The notes beneath the pieces were generated by a model. It was not told the origin of the DNA, made no database searches, and was given only the letters and a program-made list of their open reading frames with translations. From Bradyrhizobium commune (GTDB lineage: Bacteria; Pseudomonadota; Alphaproteobacteria; Rhizobiales; Xanthobacteraceae): 64,000 bases of DNA. Shown in pieces: positions 31,498 to 40,389 of this stretch. The stretch spans positions 3,410,001-3,474,000 of the forward strand of contig NZ_CP061379.1 of the NCBI RefSeq assembly GCF_015624505.1, written 5' to 3'. The position numbers were made by a program, and so were the translations under genes. Within the stretch, counting starts at the first letter, position 1, and each line of letters opens with the position of its first letter.

Positions 31498-32511
31498 CTA
31501 CTGCACATCCATTTGCAGCCCTTCCTTCTGGATGATGCCGGCGAACTTCTTCGTCTCGGCGTCAACGAAGTCGGCAAACTGCTGCGGCGTTCCGTAGTCG
31601 GCGCGGGCGCCCATCGCGGCGATCTGCTTCTTCATGTCGTCGCGCTCCAGCATCGCCTTGACCTGGAGATTGAGCGCCTCGAGAACGGGGGCTGGAACGC
31701 CCTTGGGCAGAAAAACCGAGAACCAGGATGATACGTCGAAGTTCGCGAGCTCTGGCGCGCTCTCGCGCATGGTCGGCAGGCTCAGTGCGAGCTCGCTGCG
31801 CTCGGTGGTGGTGACGCAGAGCCCGTTGAGCGTGCCGTTCTGGACCTGCGGCAGGCTCGGATAGAGATTGTCGAACAGGATCTGGATGTCGCCAGCAAGG
31901 GCGGCCTGCAGCGCAGGGCCGGCGCCGCGGAACGGGATGTGCGTCATCTTCAGCCCGGTGAGCTGGAGGAACCAGGCGCCGGTGAGGTGAGGGCTCTGAC
32001 CGACGCCTGACGAGGCGTAGCTGAGCTTGTCCGGATTGGCCTTGAGATAGGCGATCAGCTCGGCGACCGATTTGATGCCGGTCTTCGGATGCGCCGAGAC
32101 GATGTTCGGGATCCGGATCATGTTGGAGACTGGCTGGAGCTGGTCCGGCTTGTAGCTGAGGTTCTTGAAGATGCTGTAGGCGATCGCGTTCGGACCGGGA
32201 TTGCCGATCAGGATAGTGTGGCCGTCAGGCTTCGAGCGCACCACCTCGGCCGTGCCGATCGTGCCACCGCCGCCGGAGCGGTTTTCCACGACAGCCGTTT
32301 GGCCCCAGGCGGTTTGCAGATGGGCGGCGAGCAGTCGGCCCATTACGTCGGTCGAGCCGCCGGCCGCAGCCGGCACGATGACGCGGACATTTTCGGTCGG
32401 CTTCCAGTCCGCCAGACTCGATCGCGGCAGGACGGCTGCCGCCGAAAGACCGGCAACGCCGGCGAGCACGCGACGACGGGACAGAAATCTTGTCTGCAAT
32501 GTCTCGGGCAC
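31498..32511 (-). CDS. Tripartite tricarboxylate transporter (Bug/TctC) periplasmic binding protein
   Basis: This is an extracytoplasmic solute receptor of the Bug family, which binds carboxylates and related organic acids. From GTG 32511 (AGGGAG 7 bases upstream) it is 337 aa. The N-terminus SRRRVLAGVAGLSAAAVLP has twin arginines and a hydrophobic core, suggesting Tat export. Family motifs are VRVIVPAAAGGSTDVMGRLLA, VVENRSGGGGTIG and SSGVGQSPHL. No TctA/TctB membrane partners are nearby, as is common for the many orphan Bug proteins. The ligand is unknown. Confidence 0.9.
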   Translation of the reverse strand: MPETLQTRFLSRRRVLAGVAGLSAAAVLPRSSLADWKPTENVRVIVPAAAGGSTDVMGRLLAAHLQTAWGQTAVVENRSGGGGTIGTAEVVRSKPDGHTILIGNPGPNAIAYSIFKNLSYKPDQLQPVSNMIRIPNIVSAHPKTGIKSVAELIAYLKANPDKLSYASSGVGQSPHLTGAWFLQLTGLKMTHIPFRGAGPALQAALAGDIQILFDNLYPSLPQVQNGTLNGLCVTTTERSELALSLPTMRESAPELANFDVSSWFSVFLPKGVPAPVLEALNLQVKAMLERDDMKKQIAAMGARADYGTPQQFADFVDAETKKFAGIIQKEGLQMDVQ

Positions 32512-32641
32512 GAATCCACTCCCTGCTTCTTGTTTTGCAGGGAGCCTATGGAACCGGGCCCACAACGGCAAGTCGCGCGCGACGGCACGTGCCGCGCGGA
32601 TAGCGGCACGACGCCGCAGGCCGAAAAGTCGCCGCAAGACC

Positions 32642-33169
32642 TCAGTTGAAGCTGAGCAGCTTGAACAGCGGCGCGAGGTAGCTCATCTCCTGACCCGACG
32701 TCGGCGTGGTCCGGCTAATGAAGTCGAAGATCTTGCCGTCCTGGAGACCGTAATTCGCAAGCCGGCGCACGCGCCGGTTCTTGTCGAAATAGATCGCGAT
32801 CACGCGCTGGTCGACCAGCTTCTGGTCCATGAAGGCGACGATGCGCTCGGAGCGCTGCGAGATGTAGTAGAACACCTCGCCGTCGAGGGTGGCGACAGTG
32901 GAGGGCGTGCCCATCACGATCAGAACCTGATCCTGGCTCGCGCCGATCGGAATCTGCTCGAGCGCCCCCGGCGGCAGGATGTAGCCTTTCTGGAATTGCT
33001 CACCGGTGCAGCCAGTAAGTGCTGCGCCGACCAGGGTGGCGGCCGCGAGCATGCGCAGGCCGCGCCAGCGCAAATTCAAGCCGCGCCAGCCGAAATTCAT
33101 GGCGCGCCAGCGCGAATGGAGGCCGCGCGGTCTGACGGCGCGCAGGCGGGTCTGGGTCGTTATGGTCAT
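32642..33169 (-). CDS. bamE: Outer-membrane assembly lipoprotein BamE (SmpA/OmlA)
   Basis: This lipoprotein component of the BAM complex helps insert beta-barrel proteins. The lipobox is TLVGAALTGC, and the mature part has the SmpA/OmlA motif PIGASQDQVLIVMGTPSTVATLDGEVFYYIS. The 175-aa reading uses ATG 33169, which places about 40 residues, including three heptads of RW/GWRGLN type, ahead of the signal peptide. A later start (MNFGWRGL, or the Met just before LAAATL) would give a conventional n-region. It is divergent from the CBP3 gene. Confidence 0.88.
   Translation of the reverse strand: MTITTQTRLRAVRPRGLHSRWRAMNFGWRGLNLRWRGLRMLAAATLVGAALTGCTGEQFQKGYILPPGALEQIPIGASQDQVLIVMGTPSTVATLDGEVFYYISQRSERIVAFMDQKLVDQRVIAIYFDKNRRVRRLANYGLQDGKIFDFISRTTPTSGQEMSYLAPLFKLLSFN
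33057..33130. repeat. 21-bp tandem repeat in the 5' part of bamE
   Basis: Units at 33057, 33078 and 33099 plus a half unit at 33120 (AGGCCGCGCCAGCGCAAATT type) have exact 21-bp spacing, with divergence of a few bases. In the bamE frame they encode heptads SRWRAMN / FGWRGLN / LRWRGLR just ahead of the lipoprotein signal peptide. Confidence 0.7.
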
Positions 33170-33267
33170 TGCGGAACTGATTCCGTCCCCTTGCGTCGCG
33201 CGAGGCGCTGAAGTACCGGGCGGAGGCTCTGAATGCAACTCGCGCGCGCCCGCTTGCGGAAACCACA

Positions 33268-33819
33268 ATGCTTTGGCCGTTCAATCACTTCAGGAAACCC
33301 CGGCTAGCCCCGGCCGGCACCATTGAGGCCATCTATGGCATGATCGTGACGCAGGCACGAGAACCCATATTTTACCGGGACTTGGGCGTGCCGGATACGG
33401 TTAATGGCCGTTTCGACCTGTTGCTGCTGCACCTCTGGCTGTTGCTGCGGCGCCTGCGGACCGCCCAGGGCGGCGTGGAGCTGTCGCAGGCCCTGTTTGA
33501 TCGCTTCTGCGAGGATATGGACGACAATCTGCGCGAGATGGGCGTGGGCGACCAGACGGTCCCGAAGCGGATGCGGGCCTTTGGCGAGGCCTTTTACGGC
33601 CGCGTTCAGGCCTATGACCAAGCCATCGATGCCGGCGCCGAAGCGCTGGCGCAGGCGATCCGCAAGAATATCTTGAACGGCGCCGGGATGGATCACGCGC
33701 TGCGGCTTGCAGCTTACGCGGCGGCCGCCGAGGCTGATCTTGGCCGCACCGATGAGCCCGCGCTGCTGCGCGGATCCTTCAAATTTCCCGCGCCGCCTCG
33801 TGGGAAGGAGACGCCATGA
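33268..33819 (+). CDS. Ubiquinol-cytochrome c chaperone (CBP3-like)
   Basis: This is a 183-aa protein of the CBP3/UQCC1 family, which assists assembly of cytochrome b of the bc1 complex. The family core is seen as IYGMIVTQAREPIFYRDLGVPDTVNGRFDLLLLH followed by the helical segment FCEDMDDNLREMGVGDQTVPKRMRAFGEAFYGR. It overlaps the next gene in ATGA. The pair CBP3-DUF177 before plsX is typical of alphaproteobacteria. Confidence 0.92.
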   Translation: MLWPFNHFRKPRLAPAGTIEAIYGMIVTQAREPIFYRDLGVPDTVNGRFDLLLLHLWLLLRRLRTAQGGVELSQALFDRFCEDMDDNLREMGVGDQTVPKRMRAFGEAFYGRVQAYDQAIDAGAEALAQAIRKNILNGAGMDHALRLAAYAAAAEADLGRTDEPALLRGSFKFPAPPRGKETP

Positions 33820-34385
33820 ATCGACCGACGACAGGATCCGCATCCGACCCCTGGCGCTCGCCCGTGACGGTCGCCCAGATTCCCGACACCGGCCTGCACC
33901 GTGAGCTCGAGGCCTCGGCTGCCGAGCGTCGGGCCATGGCCGATCTCGCGGGGGTGCGCGACATCCTGTCGGCCCATGCCGACTTCGACGTCGTGCCGAA
34001 GAGCGGCGGCAGAGTGCATGTCACAGGCCATGTCCGTGCACTGATCGGCCAGACCTGCGTTGTCACGCTCGATCCGATCGAGAACGAGATCGACGAGGAG
34101 ATCGACCTGACATTCGCGCCCGAGGCCGAAGCGCGGCGACTGGCCGATTTGATCGAGGAGGGGCAGGACGACCAGAATCCGCCTGATGTCGCCGATCCGC
34201 CGGAGGCGATCGTCAACGGCATCATCGACCTCGGCAGGCTTGCCACTGATGCGCTGTTCCTGGCGATCGATCCCTATCCGCGCAAGCCTGGGGCGGTGTT
34301 CGAGACGGAGACCATCGCGCCTGACCCGGAGGACCATCCGTTCGCGGCGTTGAAGGCGCTCCAGGACAAGAAGAAGGGCCGATAG
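33816..34385 (+). CDS. DUF177 (YceD) family protein
   Basis: This 189-aa protein of the YceD/DUF177 family is linked in many bacteria to 23S rRNA accumulation and ribosomal protein L32. The characteristic segment is HVRALIGQTCVVTLDPIENEIDEEIDLTF (Cys present) and later DLGRLATDALFLAIDPYPRKPGAVFE. In many genomes rpmF (L32) follows, but no L32-like frame was found in the 298 bp before plsX. ATG 33816 overlaps the CBP3 stop. Confidence 0.88.
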   Translation: MNRPTTGSASDPWRSPVTVAQIPDTGLHRELEASAAERRAMADLAGVRDILSAHADFDVVPKSGGRVHVTGHVRALIGQTCVVTLDPIENEIDEEIDLTFAPEAEARRLADLIEEGQDDQNPPDVADPPEAIVNGIIDLGRLATDALFLAIDPYPRKPGAVFETETIAPDPEDHPFAALKALQDKKKGR

Positions 34386-34453
34386 CTCGCGCATTCCCCG
34401 TGCGAATCCTTGCGGCGGGCCGTGAGGTAGTTTGCCGGATGCATTGAGAATTC

Positions 34454-34478
34454 GTCATATCCATCTGATGTATATGAC
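34454..34478. promoter_or_regulatory. Operator-like dyad upstream of plsX
   Basis: GTCATAT (34454-34460) and ATATGAC (34472-34478) form a perfect 7-bp inverted repeat with an 11-bp spacer, in an AT-rich patch about 205 bp before plsX. The binding protein is unknown. The rest of the 298-bp gap shows no gene. Confidence 0.35.
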
Positions 34479-34683
34479 ATTTATGTGAATTTGCGACCTC
34501 TCAGCCAGATCGACCTGAATCCAAAAGGCTGGGGGCAGGAGGTTGTTTCGGGATAACAAAACGCTATTGTCGCGCCCCGGTCCGGGTGCGACGTCGCGCT
34601 TGGCCGGTCGCCATGTCCATGGCGAACCCATTTTGCGGCCCCGATCGTTGACGACCGCACCAGACCAGGTTTCCGGGACTTTC

Positions 34684-35745
34684 ATGCCTAGCAAGGTTCG
34701 TATCGCGCTTGACGCCATGGGGGGCGACGTCGGCGCCGCTGTGGTCATTCCAGGCGCTGCCATCTCGCTCGGCAGGCATCGCGAGACCGAATTCCTGCTG
34801 GTTGGCGACCGCGCGCGGATCGAGCCCGAACTCGAGAAACACCCCGCGCTCAAGGCCGCCTCCCGAATCATCCATACCGACGTCGCCGTCAGCATGGAGG
34901 ACAAGCCGAGCCAGGCGCTGCGGCGCGGCCGCAAGACCTCCTCGATGTGGCTTGCCATCGATGCGGTGAAGAAGGGCGAGGCCGATGTCGCCGTCTCCGC
35001 CGGCAACACCGGCGCGCTGATGGCGATGTCGCGCTTCAACCTGCGCACGTTGCCGGGCATCGACCGTCCGGCCATCGCCGGGATATGGCCGACCAAGCGT
35101 GGCGATTCCGTCGTGCTCGATCTTGGCGCCACCATTGGCGGCGATTCTCACCACCTCGTATCGCTTGCGATCATGGGAGCGGCGATGGCAAGCGTGCTGT
35201 TCAACAATCCGCGTCCGACGGTTGGCCTGCTCAATATCGGGACCGAGGAGATCAAGGGCCACGAGGAGATCCGCGAGGCCGGCGAAACGCTGCGCGCGAT
35301 GAACCTGCCGGAGCTCGACTATCTCGGTTTCGTCGAGGGTGATGGCATCGGCAAGGGCCGCGCCGACGTGATCGTGACCGAGGGATTTAGCGGCAACATC
35401 GCGCTCAAGGCCGCCGAGGGAACCGCACGCCAGATGGCGGAACTGCTCCGCAACGAGATGCAGCGGAGCTGGCTGTCCAAGCTCGGCTATCTCTTTGCAC
35501 GGGGCGCCTTCCAGGCCCTGCGCGATAAAATGGACCCCAACAAATCCAATGGTGGGGTGTTCCTCGGATTGAACGGACTCGTGGTCAAGAGCCATGGCGG
35601 AATCAGCGCCGAAGGCTTTGCCTATGCGATCGATGTTGGCTATGAGATGGTCAAATTCGATCTCCTGAACAAGATCAATCAGATGCTCAACCGCGAGGGT
35701 GGCGCACTCAATTCCGTGCAGACCGCGCAGGAGGCTGTTTCGTGA
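34684..35745 (+). CDS. plsX: Phosphate acyltransferase PlsX
   Basis: PlsX converts acyl-ACP and phosphate to acyl-phosphate, the first step of phospholipid synthesis through PlsY. The 353 aa have the signature [19 protein letters not shown] at the start, then [33 protein letters not shown] and [21 protein letters not shown] 34684 ([10 protein letters not shown]) fits the family; the 47 residues before it in frame are not homologous. Its stop overlaps the fabH start in GTGA. Confidence 0.95.
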   Translation: MPSKVRIALDAMGGDVGAAVVIPGAAISLGRHRETEFLLVGDRARIEPELEKHPALKAASRIIHTDVAVSMEDKPSQALRRGRKTSSMWLAIDAVKKGEADVAVSAGNTGALMAMSRFNLRTLPGIDRPAIAGIWPTKRGDSVVLDLGATIGGDSHHLVSLAIMGAAMASVLFNNPRPTVGLLNIGTEEIKGHEEIREAGETLRAMNLPELDYLGFVEGDGIGKGRADVIVTEGFSGNIALKAAEGTARQMAELLRNEMQRSWLSKLGYLFARGAFQALRDKMDPNKSNGGVFLGLNGLVVKSHGGISAEGFAYAIDVGYEMVKFDLLNKINQMLNREGGALNSVQTAQEAVS

Positions 35746-36722
35746 CTCAAATTCGTTCGGTCGTGCTGGGCTGCGGCTCTTATTTGCCGGAGCAGGTGGT
35801 GACCAACGCCCAGTTGGCGGCACGTATCGACACGTCCGACGAGTGGATCGTGCAGCGCACCGGCATTCGCGAGCGGCACATCGCGGCCGAGGGCGAATTC
35901 ACCTCGCATCTCGCGATCAAGGCGGCGCAGGCCGCGCTCACCGACGCCGGCATGGACGCGCAGTCGATCGACCTGATCGTGCTCGCGACCTCGACGCCGG
36001 ACAACACTTTTCCGGCGACCGCAGTCGCCGTGCAGCACGGGCTCGGCATCAACCACGGCGCGGCCTTCGACCTCCAGGCCGTCTGCTCGGGCTTCGTGTT
36101 CGCGCTCGCGACGGCTGACAATTTCCTGCGCACCGGCGCTTTCAAGCGCGCGCTGGTGATTGGCGCCGAGACCTTCTCGCGCATCCTCGACTGGAACGAT
36201 CGCGGCACCTGCGTGCTGTTCGGCGACGGCGCCGGCGCGATCGTGCTGGAGGCGCAGGAGCAGCAGGGCAACGCCGCAACCGATCGCGGCGTCGTCACCA
36301 CGCATCTGCGCTCCGACGGCCGCCACAAGGCAAAACTGTACGTCGATGGCGGGCCGTCCTCGACCCAGACCGTCGGCCATCTGCGCATGGAGGGCCGCGA
36401 GGTCTTCAAGCATGCCGTCGGCATGATCACCGACGTGATCGTCGACGCCTTCGAGGCGACCGGCCTGAACGCCGAGAGCATCGACTGGTTCGTGCCGCAC
36501 CAGGCCAACAAGCGAATCATCGACGCGTCCGCCCACAAGCTTCATATCGCACCGCAGAAGGTGGTGCTGACGGTGGACCGTCACGGCAACACGTCGGCCG
36601 CCTCGATTCCGCTGGCACTGTCGGTGGCGCGCAAGGACGGCCGCATCAAGCGCGGCGATATGGTGCTGTTGGAAGCGATGGGCGGCGGCTTCACCTGGGG
36701 CTCCGCGCTCGTGCGCTGGTAA
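35742..36722 (+). CDS. fabH: Beta-ketoacyl-ACP synthase III
   Basis: FabH starts fatty-acid chains by condensing acetyl-CoA with malonyl-ACP. The 326 aa include the catalytic triad: Cys in [12 protein letters not shown], His in [12 protein letters not shown] and Asn in [15 protein letters not shown]. The start codon is GTG 35742, overlapping the plsX stop, so the two are translationally coupled. The C-terminus [13 protein letters not shown] is typical. Confidence 0.96.
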   Translation: MTQIRSVVLGCGSYLPEQVVTNAQLAARIDTSDEWIVQRTGIRERHIAAEGEFTSHLAIKAAQAALTDAGMDAQSIDLIVLATSTPDNTFPATAVAVQHGLGINHGAAFDLQAVCSGFVFALATADNFLRTGAFKRALVIGAETFSRILDWNDRGTCVLFGDGAGAIVLEAQEQQGNAATDRGVVTTHLRSDGRHKAKLYVDGGPSSTQTVGHLRMEGREVFKHAVGMITDVIVDAFEATGLNAESIDWFVPHQANKRIIDASAHKLHIAPQKVVLTVDRHGNTSAASIPLALSVARKDGRIKRGDMVLLEAMGGGFTWGSALVRW

Positions 36723-36855
36723 GCCACAGTCGATAAAATTTTGCCGGAATCAGTCGCGATTATCGATGCTTCTGCATTGATGAGCGCTGTTGACCGCCGT
36801 ATCGTAACCTCCTAATTTCAGACAACAATTGTTCGCCGTGATGTGGGGCAGGGCG

Positions 36856-37197
36856 ATGACCGATCAAAGTAAAACCGTAACGCGTGTTGATCTCTGCGAG
36901 GCCGTCTACCAGAAGGTGGGTCTGTCGCGCACGGAGTCGTCCGCCTTCGTGGAACTCGTGCTGAAGGAGATCACCGACTGCCTCGAGCGGGGCGAGACGG
37001 TGAAGCTGTCCTCGTTCGGCTCCTTCATGGTGCGCAAGAAGGGTCAGCGTATCGGTCGTAATCCGAAGACCGGCACCGAAGTGCCGATCTCGCCGCGCCG
37101 GGTGATGGTTTTCAAGCCGTCGGCGATCCTGAAGCAGCGGATCAACGCCCAGCACCGCACCAATGGCGACGCCAGCAAGGCTCAACCCGAGGCGTAA
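36856..37197 (+). CDS. ihfA: Integration host factor, alpha subunit
   Basis: This DNA-bending protein acts as a heterodimer with IhfB in recombination, replication and sigma-54 promoters. It has 113 aa. Features include [43 protein letters not shown] with the intercalating-Pro beta-arm, and [22 protein letters not shown] 36856 (MTDQSK) is chosen over one at 36829, with GGGGCAGGG upstream. It is followed 24 bp later by a MerR-type gene, the standard order. Confidence 0.95.
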   Translation: MTDQSKTVTRVDLCEAVYQKVGLSRTESSAFVELVLKEITDCLERGETVKLSSFGSFMVRKKGQRIGRNPKTGTEVPISPRRVMVFKPSAILKQRINAQHRTNGDASKAQPEA

Positions 37198-37221
37198 TCG
37201 CCTTTCGGAAAGGATTGGCAT

Positions 37222-37797
37222 TTGGACAAGGCGCCGGATGCGTTCCGAACCATCAGCGAAGTAGCGCAGGAACTCGACATCCCGCAGCACGTGCTGCGGT
37301 TCTGGGAGACGCGATTCGCCCAGATCAAGCCGATGAAGCGCAGCGGCGGCCGCCGCTACTACCGCCCCGACGATGTCGACCTGCTCAAGGGCATCCGCCG
37401 TCTCCTGTACGGGGAGGGCTACACCATCCGGGGGGTGCAGCGGATCCTGAAAGAGCACGGGGTCAAGTCCGTGCAGGGGTTGGCCGACGGCTCGGCCGCG
37501 GTGTCGTTCGGGGCGATCGAGGACGCCATCGGGGCGAGCCTGATGGAGCCTGAGGACGAGGCGCCCATCAAGGGCGTCTCGGATGCCGACGAAAACGACT
37601 ACCAGGGCGACGAAGAGGAGGGCATCGACTTCCGCTTCGCCGAGGTCGACGACGAGGATATCCTCACCACCTTCCGCAAAGGCGGCACGGCCGCGCCGGC
37701 CGGCCCCAGCGCGCTGGACCGGGAGCGGCTGGAACGGGTGCTCGGCGACCTCGTCGCCTGCAAGGACATGCTCGATCACGCGCTGAAGGACGGCTGA
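37222..37797 (+). CDS. MerR-family transcriptional regulator
   Basis: This 191-aa regulator has an N-terminal MerR winged helix: [25 protein letters not shown], then [33 protein letters not shown]. The C-terminal half is acidic ([19 protein letters not shown]) with no cysteines arranged as a metal site, so the inducer is unknown. It begins with TTG 37222, preceded by AAAGGA. Its position after ihfA is conserved in alphaproteobacteria. Confidence 0.9.
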   Translation: MDKAPDAFRTISEVAQELDIPQHVLRFWETRFAQIKPMKRSGGRRYYRPDDVDLLKGIRRLLYGEGYTIRGVQRILKEHGVKSVQGLADGSAAVSFGAIEDAIGASLMEPEDEAPIKGVSDADENDYQGDEEEGIDFRFAEVDDEDILTTFRKGGTAAPAGPSALDRERLERVLGDLVACKDMLDHALKDG

Positions 37798-37917
37798 GGG
37801 CGCTTTTCGTCGTCTTTGCGGTCAGTTCCGGGCACTTGGGGGCAGAGGTACCAAAGACACCAAAATGGCGTGGCTCGCCTTGCGCAAAGCGGCGATCCTA
37901 GCTAATGGAACGGCGTT

Positions 37918-37995
37918 CGGAGCGTGGCGCAGCCCGGTTAGCGCACTAGTCTGGGAGACTAGGGGTCGGAGGTTCAAATCCTCTCGCTCCGACCA
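37918..37995 (+). tRNA. tRNA-Pro(GGG)
   Basis: The cloverleaf is complete. The acceptor CGGAGCG pairs with CGCTCCG. The anticodon stem CTAGT/ACTAG encloses loop CTGGGAG, with anticodon GGG. The T-arm is GGAGG TTCAAAT CCTCT, and the discriminator A plus CCA is encoded. It lies between the MerR gene and an AT-richer stretch containing an OLD nuclease, a common integration position. Confidence 0.96.
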
Positions 37996-38076
37996 ATATT
38001 TTGCCGGATTTCAGGGCATCTCGGTTCTAGCTAGGTAGCCAGCACGGTACTTGGCGCAGGCCCATCAAGGACCCAA

Positions 38077-39888
38077 ATGAACTGGTGGGATCGGTGGAAG
38101 CGGTTGGCCGCCCAGCCTCCGGGTGAGAGGCAGACCGCTCAACCTCCGGGGGTGACGCAGAACGTTTTGGACCTGCATCTTGCAGCCGTTGAGTTTTCAG
38201 ACGGGACGCAAATTCCTCTCCGACCCGACTCGATCTTAGTACTTACCGGGGCGAATAATGTCGGTAAGAGCTCTACATTGACAGAAATCTTCGATCACAT
38301 GATCGAAGGTGAGAAGCTTGGTCCTCTCGTGCGATCAATTCGGGTGCACGCTGGGGGCTCAATGGCCGCATTCGTCGAGCACGCAAACCTAAACTCCCTT
38401 CCAGTAGACCAACTAGGCTATACGACAATCGAAGGAAGACCCTATCGCGTCTCGGAGTTTGAGACAGACGTAAAGAAGAAGTTTGTCGGTTCGCGTGCCG
38501 CTGGATTGTTCATCACTCATCTAACTGCAATAAAGCGGCTCGAGGCAGCTAATCCATCAGTTCGCGAAAGCCGGCCAGAACAATCGAAAAAACCAATACA
38601 GTGGCTTGAATTTGACGAAGCGACTGAGCTGAATATTAGCTCGTTGTTCGAACGCATTTTTGGGCTGAAGCTCGTATTGAACCGGCTGGCCGGGGACAAA
38701 TTGCGGCTTCATGTATGCAAAGAACATTATCCCACCACCGCGACAGGTATCTCCCGCGAGACCGTCGCGCGGCTCGCTCGGCTCCCACAGCTCGAGCGAC
38801 AAGGTGATGGAATGCGAAGTTTTGCCGGATTGATGCTTAGTCTGCTTGTGAATTCAAGAAGGGTGGTTCTGATTGACGAACCAGAGGCATTTCTGCATCC
38901 GCCCCAGATCCGCAAGCTTGCCGATGTAATTGCACGGGATACGCCTGAACAAACTCAAATCATTGTCGCTACCCACAGCGACGAATTTGTACGAGGTTTG
39001 CTAGATGCCTCGGGCAATCGAGTTGCAGTGGCTCGGATCGATCGCAAGAGGGATGATTCGACTGTCGTATCGGTGTTAGATTCCGGCCAGATAACCAACC
39101 TTTGGATTGATCCGCTTTTGCGCACCTCAGATGTGCTTTCGGCCCTCTTTCACGAGGCGGCAATCATTTGCGAAGGAGAGTCAGATGCTCGATTTTTTCG
39201 GGCATTGCTCGACGCGGTTACCACAGAGCAGCGCCGGCCAGATATTCGATTTTATCATTTCGGGGGGAAGGACAAGGTTTCCGGAATCGCCAAAGCCTTG
39301 AAGCTCGTAAGTGTTCCCGTCATAGCCGTTGTCGATATCGATGTGCTTTCGGACAAAACCAAATTCCTTTCATTGTTTTCGACTATGGGCGGAAATCCAA
39401 GCGAAGTGGAAAAAGAGGTGACGCTGCTCGTCACCAAGGTGCAATCAAAACGATTAGAATCGTCGGCAACGGAAATCGCGCTAGACCTCGAACGGATTGC
39501 TGCCGAGTCGCGGAAAGGCGATTCCAACACGGACCAATCGCGGAAGCAAATAGCTGAGATCGGAAAGAGTTCCTCGCCCTGGCAACGAGTCAAGGAAGAC
39601 GGCTACCGAGGATTTGCTGATGCCGATCTCGTCAATGCGTTTGAGAAGATATGTGTTGCGTCAGAGGCCGTAGGTCTCTTAATTCTTAAAGAAGGTGAGC
39701 TAGAGGGCTTTTGCAGGGGCTTTTCGCGCAAAAACAAGGCCGAATGGTTGGCATCAGTCTTACAGCTCGACCTTGAGGAAGATGAAAGGTTCGCCGACGC
39801 GCGAAGCTTCGCTGCTTCCCTGCTAAGAGTCGTTGCTCAGGTCATCGACCACCCACCTCAGATCAGCTCCGGATCAGTTGCACCATAG
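38077..39888 (+). CDS. Standalone OLD-family ATPase/TOPRIM endonuclease
   Basis: This 603-aa OLD-type protein has an ABC-like ATPase plus a TOPRIM nuclease. Walker A is GANNVGKSS (residues 58-66), the signature region is RQGDGMRSFAG (241-251), Walker B is VVLIDEPEAFLHP (Asp267, Glu268), and the switch His is in VATHS (300). The TOPRIM acidic residues follow in IICEGESDARFF (Glu366, Glu368) and VVDIDVLSD (Asp420, Asp422). OLD enzymes include the P2 phage exclusion nuclease and GajA of Gabija. No UvrD-like helicase or other partner is adjacent, so this is class 1-like. It is visibly AT-richer than its neighbours and lies 80 bp after tRNA-Pro, suggesting acquisition. Confidence 0.88.
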   Translation: MNWWDRWKRLAAQPPGERQTAQPPGVTQNVLDLHLAAVEFSDGTQIPLRPDSILVLTGANNVGKSSTLTEIFDHMIEGEKLGPLVRSIRVHAGGSMAAFVEHANLNSLPVDQLGYTTIEGRPYRVSEFETDVKKKFVGSRAAGLFITHLTAIKRLEAANPSVRESRPEQSKKPIQWLEFDEATELNISSLFERIFGLKLVLNRLAGDKLRLHVCKEHYPTTATGISRETVARLARLPQLERQGDGMRSFAGLMLSLLVNSRRVVLIDEPEAFLHPPQIRKLADVIARDTPEQTQIIVATHSDEFVRGLLDASGNRVAVARIDRKRDDSTVVSVLDSGQITNLWIDPLLRTSDVLSALFHEAAIICEGESDARFFRALLDAVTTEQRRPDIRFYHFGGKDKVSGIAKALKLVSVPVIAVVDIDVLSDKTKFLSLFSTMGGNPSEVEKEVTLLVTKVQSKRLESSATEIALDLERIAAESRKGDSNTDQSRKQIAEIGKSSSPWQRVKEDGYRGFADADLVNAFEKICVASEAVGLLILKEGELEGFCRGFSRKNKAEWLASVLQLDLEEDERFADARSFAASLLRVVAQVIDHPPQISSGSVAP

Positions 39889-39977
39889 TTGCGATACGCA
39901 GACAGAGTATCAAATCCGCAATTCAGTCGAACTTTGTCGCGGGTTCCAGCGTCGGGATATAAACTGCGGTCAGCGCC

Positions 39978-40205
39978 CTAATCGGCACACTGCGCCGGAG
40001 CAGCCTTGCCGCGAGCCCGTGCCCGGACGTCGAAGGCGAGTTGATAGTGCCCCACGACGTCCACAATGGACGCTTGCGTGCTTTCCAGGCGCTTGACGAA
40101 CCCGCTCAGATTGAGGTCCACGACCGCGTCGACCGCCAACAAGGATATCGAGAGGAGCGCAATCGTCCCGGCGACAGCCATTCTCTCCCATTCAGATGAC
40201 TGCAT
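39978..40205 (-). CDS. Small putative membrane protein next to the OLD gene
   Basis: This 75-aa reading has one hydrophobic segment (MAVAGTIALLSISLLAVDAVV, about residues 9-29) followed by a soluble helix (SGFVKRLESTQASIVDVV). ATG 40205 has GAGAAAG 8 bases upstream; a second Met sits just before the helix. It may be exported or anchored. No family was recognised. It converges on the OLD gene and could be part of the same acquired segment; the evidence is modest. Confidence 0.45.
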   Translation of the reverse strand: MQSSEWERMAVAGTIALLSISLLAVDAVVDLNLSGFVKRLESTQASIVDVVGHYQLAFDVRARARGKAAPAQCAD

Positions 40206-40389
40206 TAATGAACTTTCTCAGGTATTTTGCCGCTTGCCTGGATAGGTAGGGCGTTTATGTCCGGTTCAACCCCCAAGGCTGCCTCACGCACGTGTTCTTG
40301 AAGTGCGACAGTTGTGTAACAGGGCGGATGCCGGATCGTCTCGATTCGGTCAACCTGCGCGACAGTGCCTTTCGGCGAACGTCGGAATG

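Noticed and set aside
34386..34683. rpmF (ribosomal protein L32) between DUF177 and plsX
   Set aside because: No frame in this gap encodes an L32-like zinc-ribbon protein.
38077..39888. Gabija system (GajA/GajB)
   Set aside because: The ATPase/TOPRIM protein fits GajA broadly, but no UvrD-like helicase gene is adjacent, so only a standalone OLD call is supported.
37996..40260. Integrase or attachment-site duplicate for the tRNA-Pro island
   Set aside because: No integrase gene and no repeat of the tRNA 3' end could be found in this stretch.
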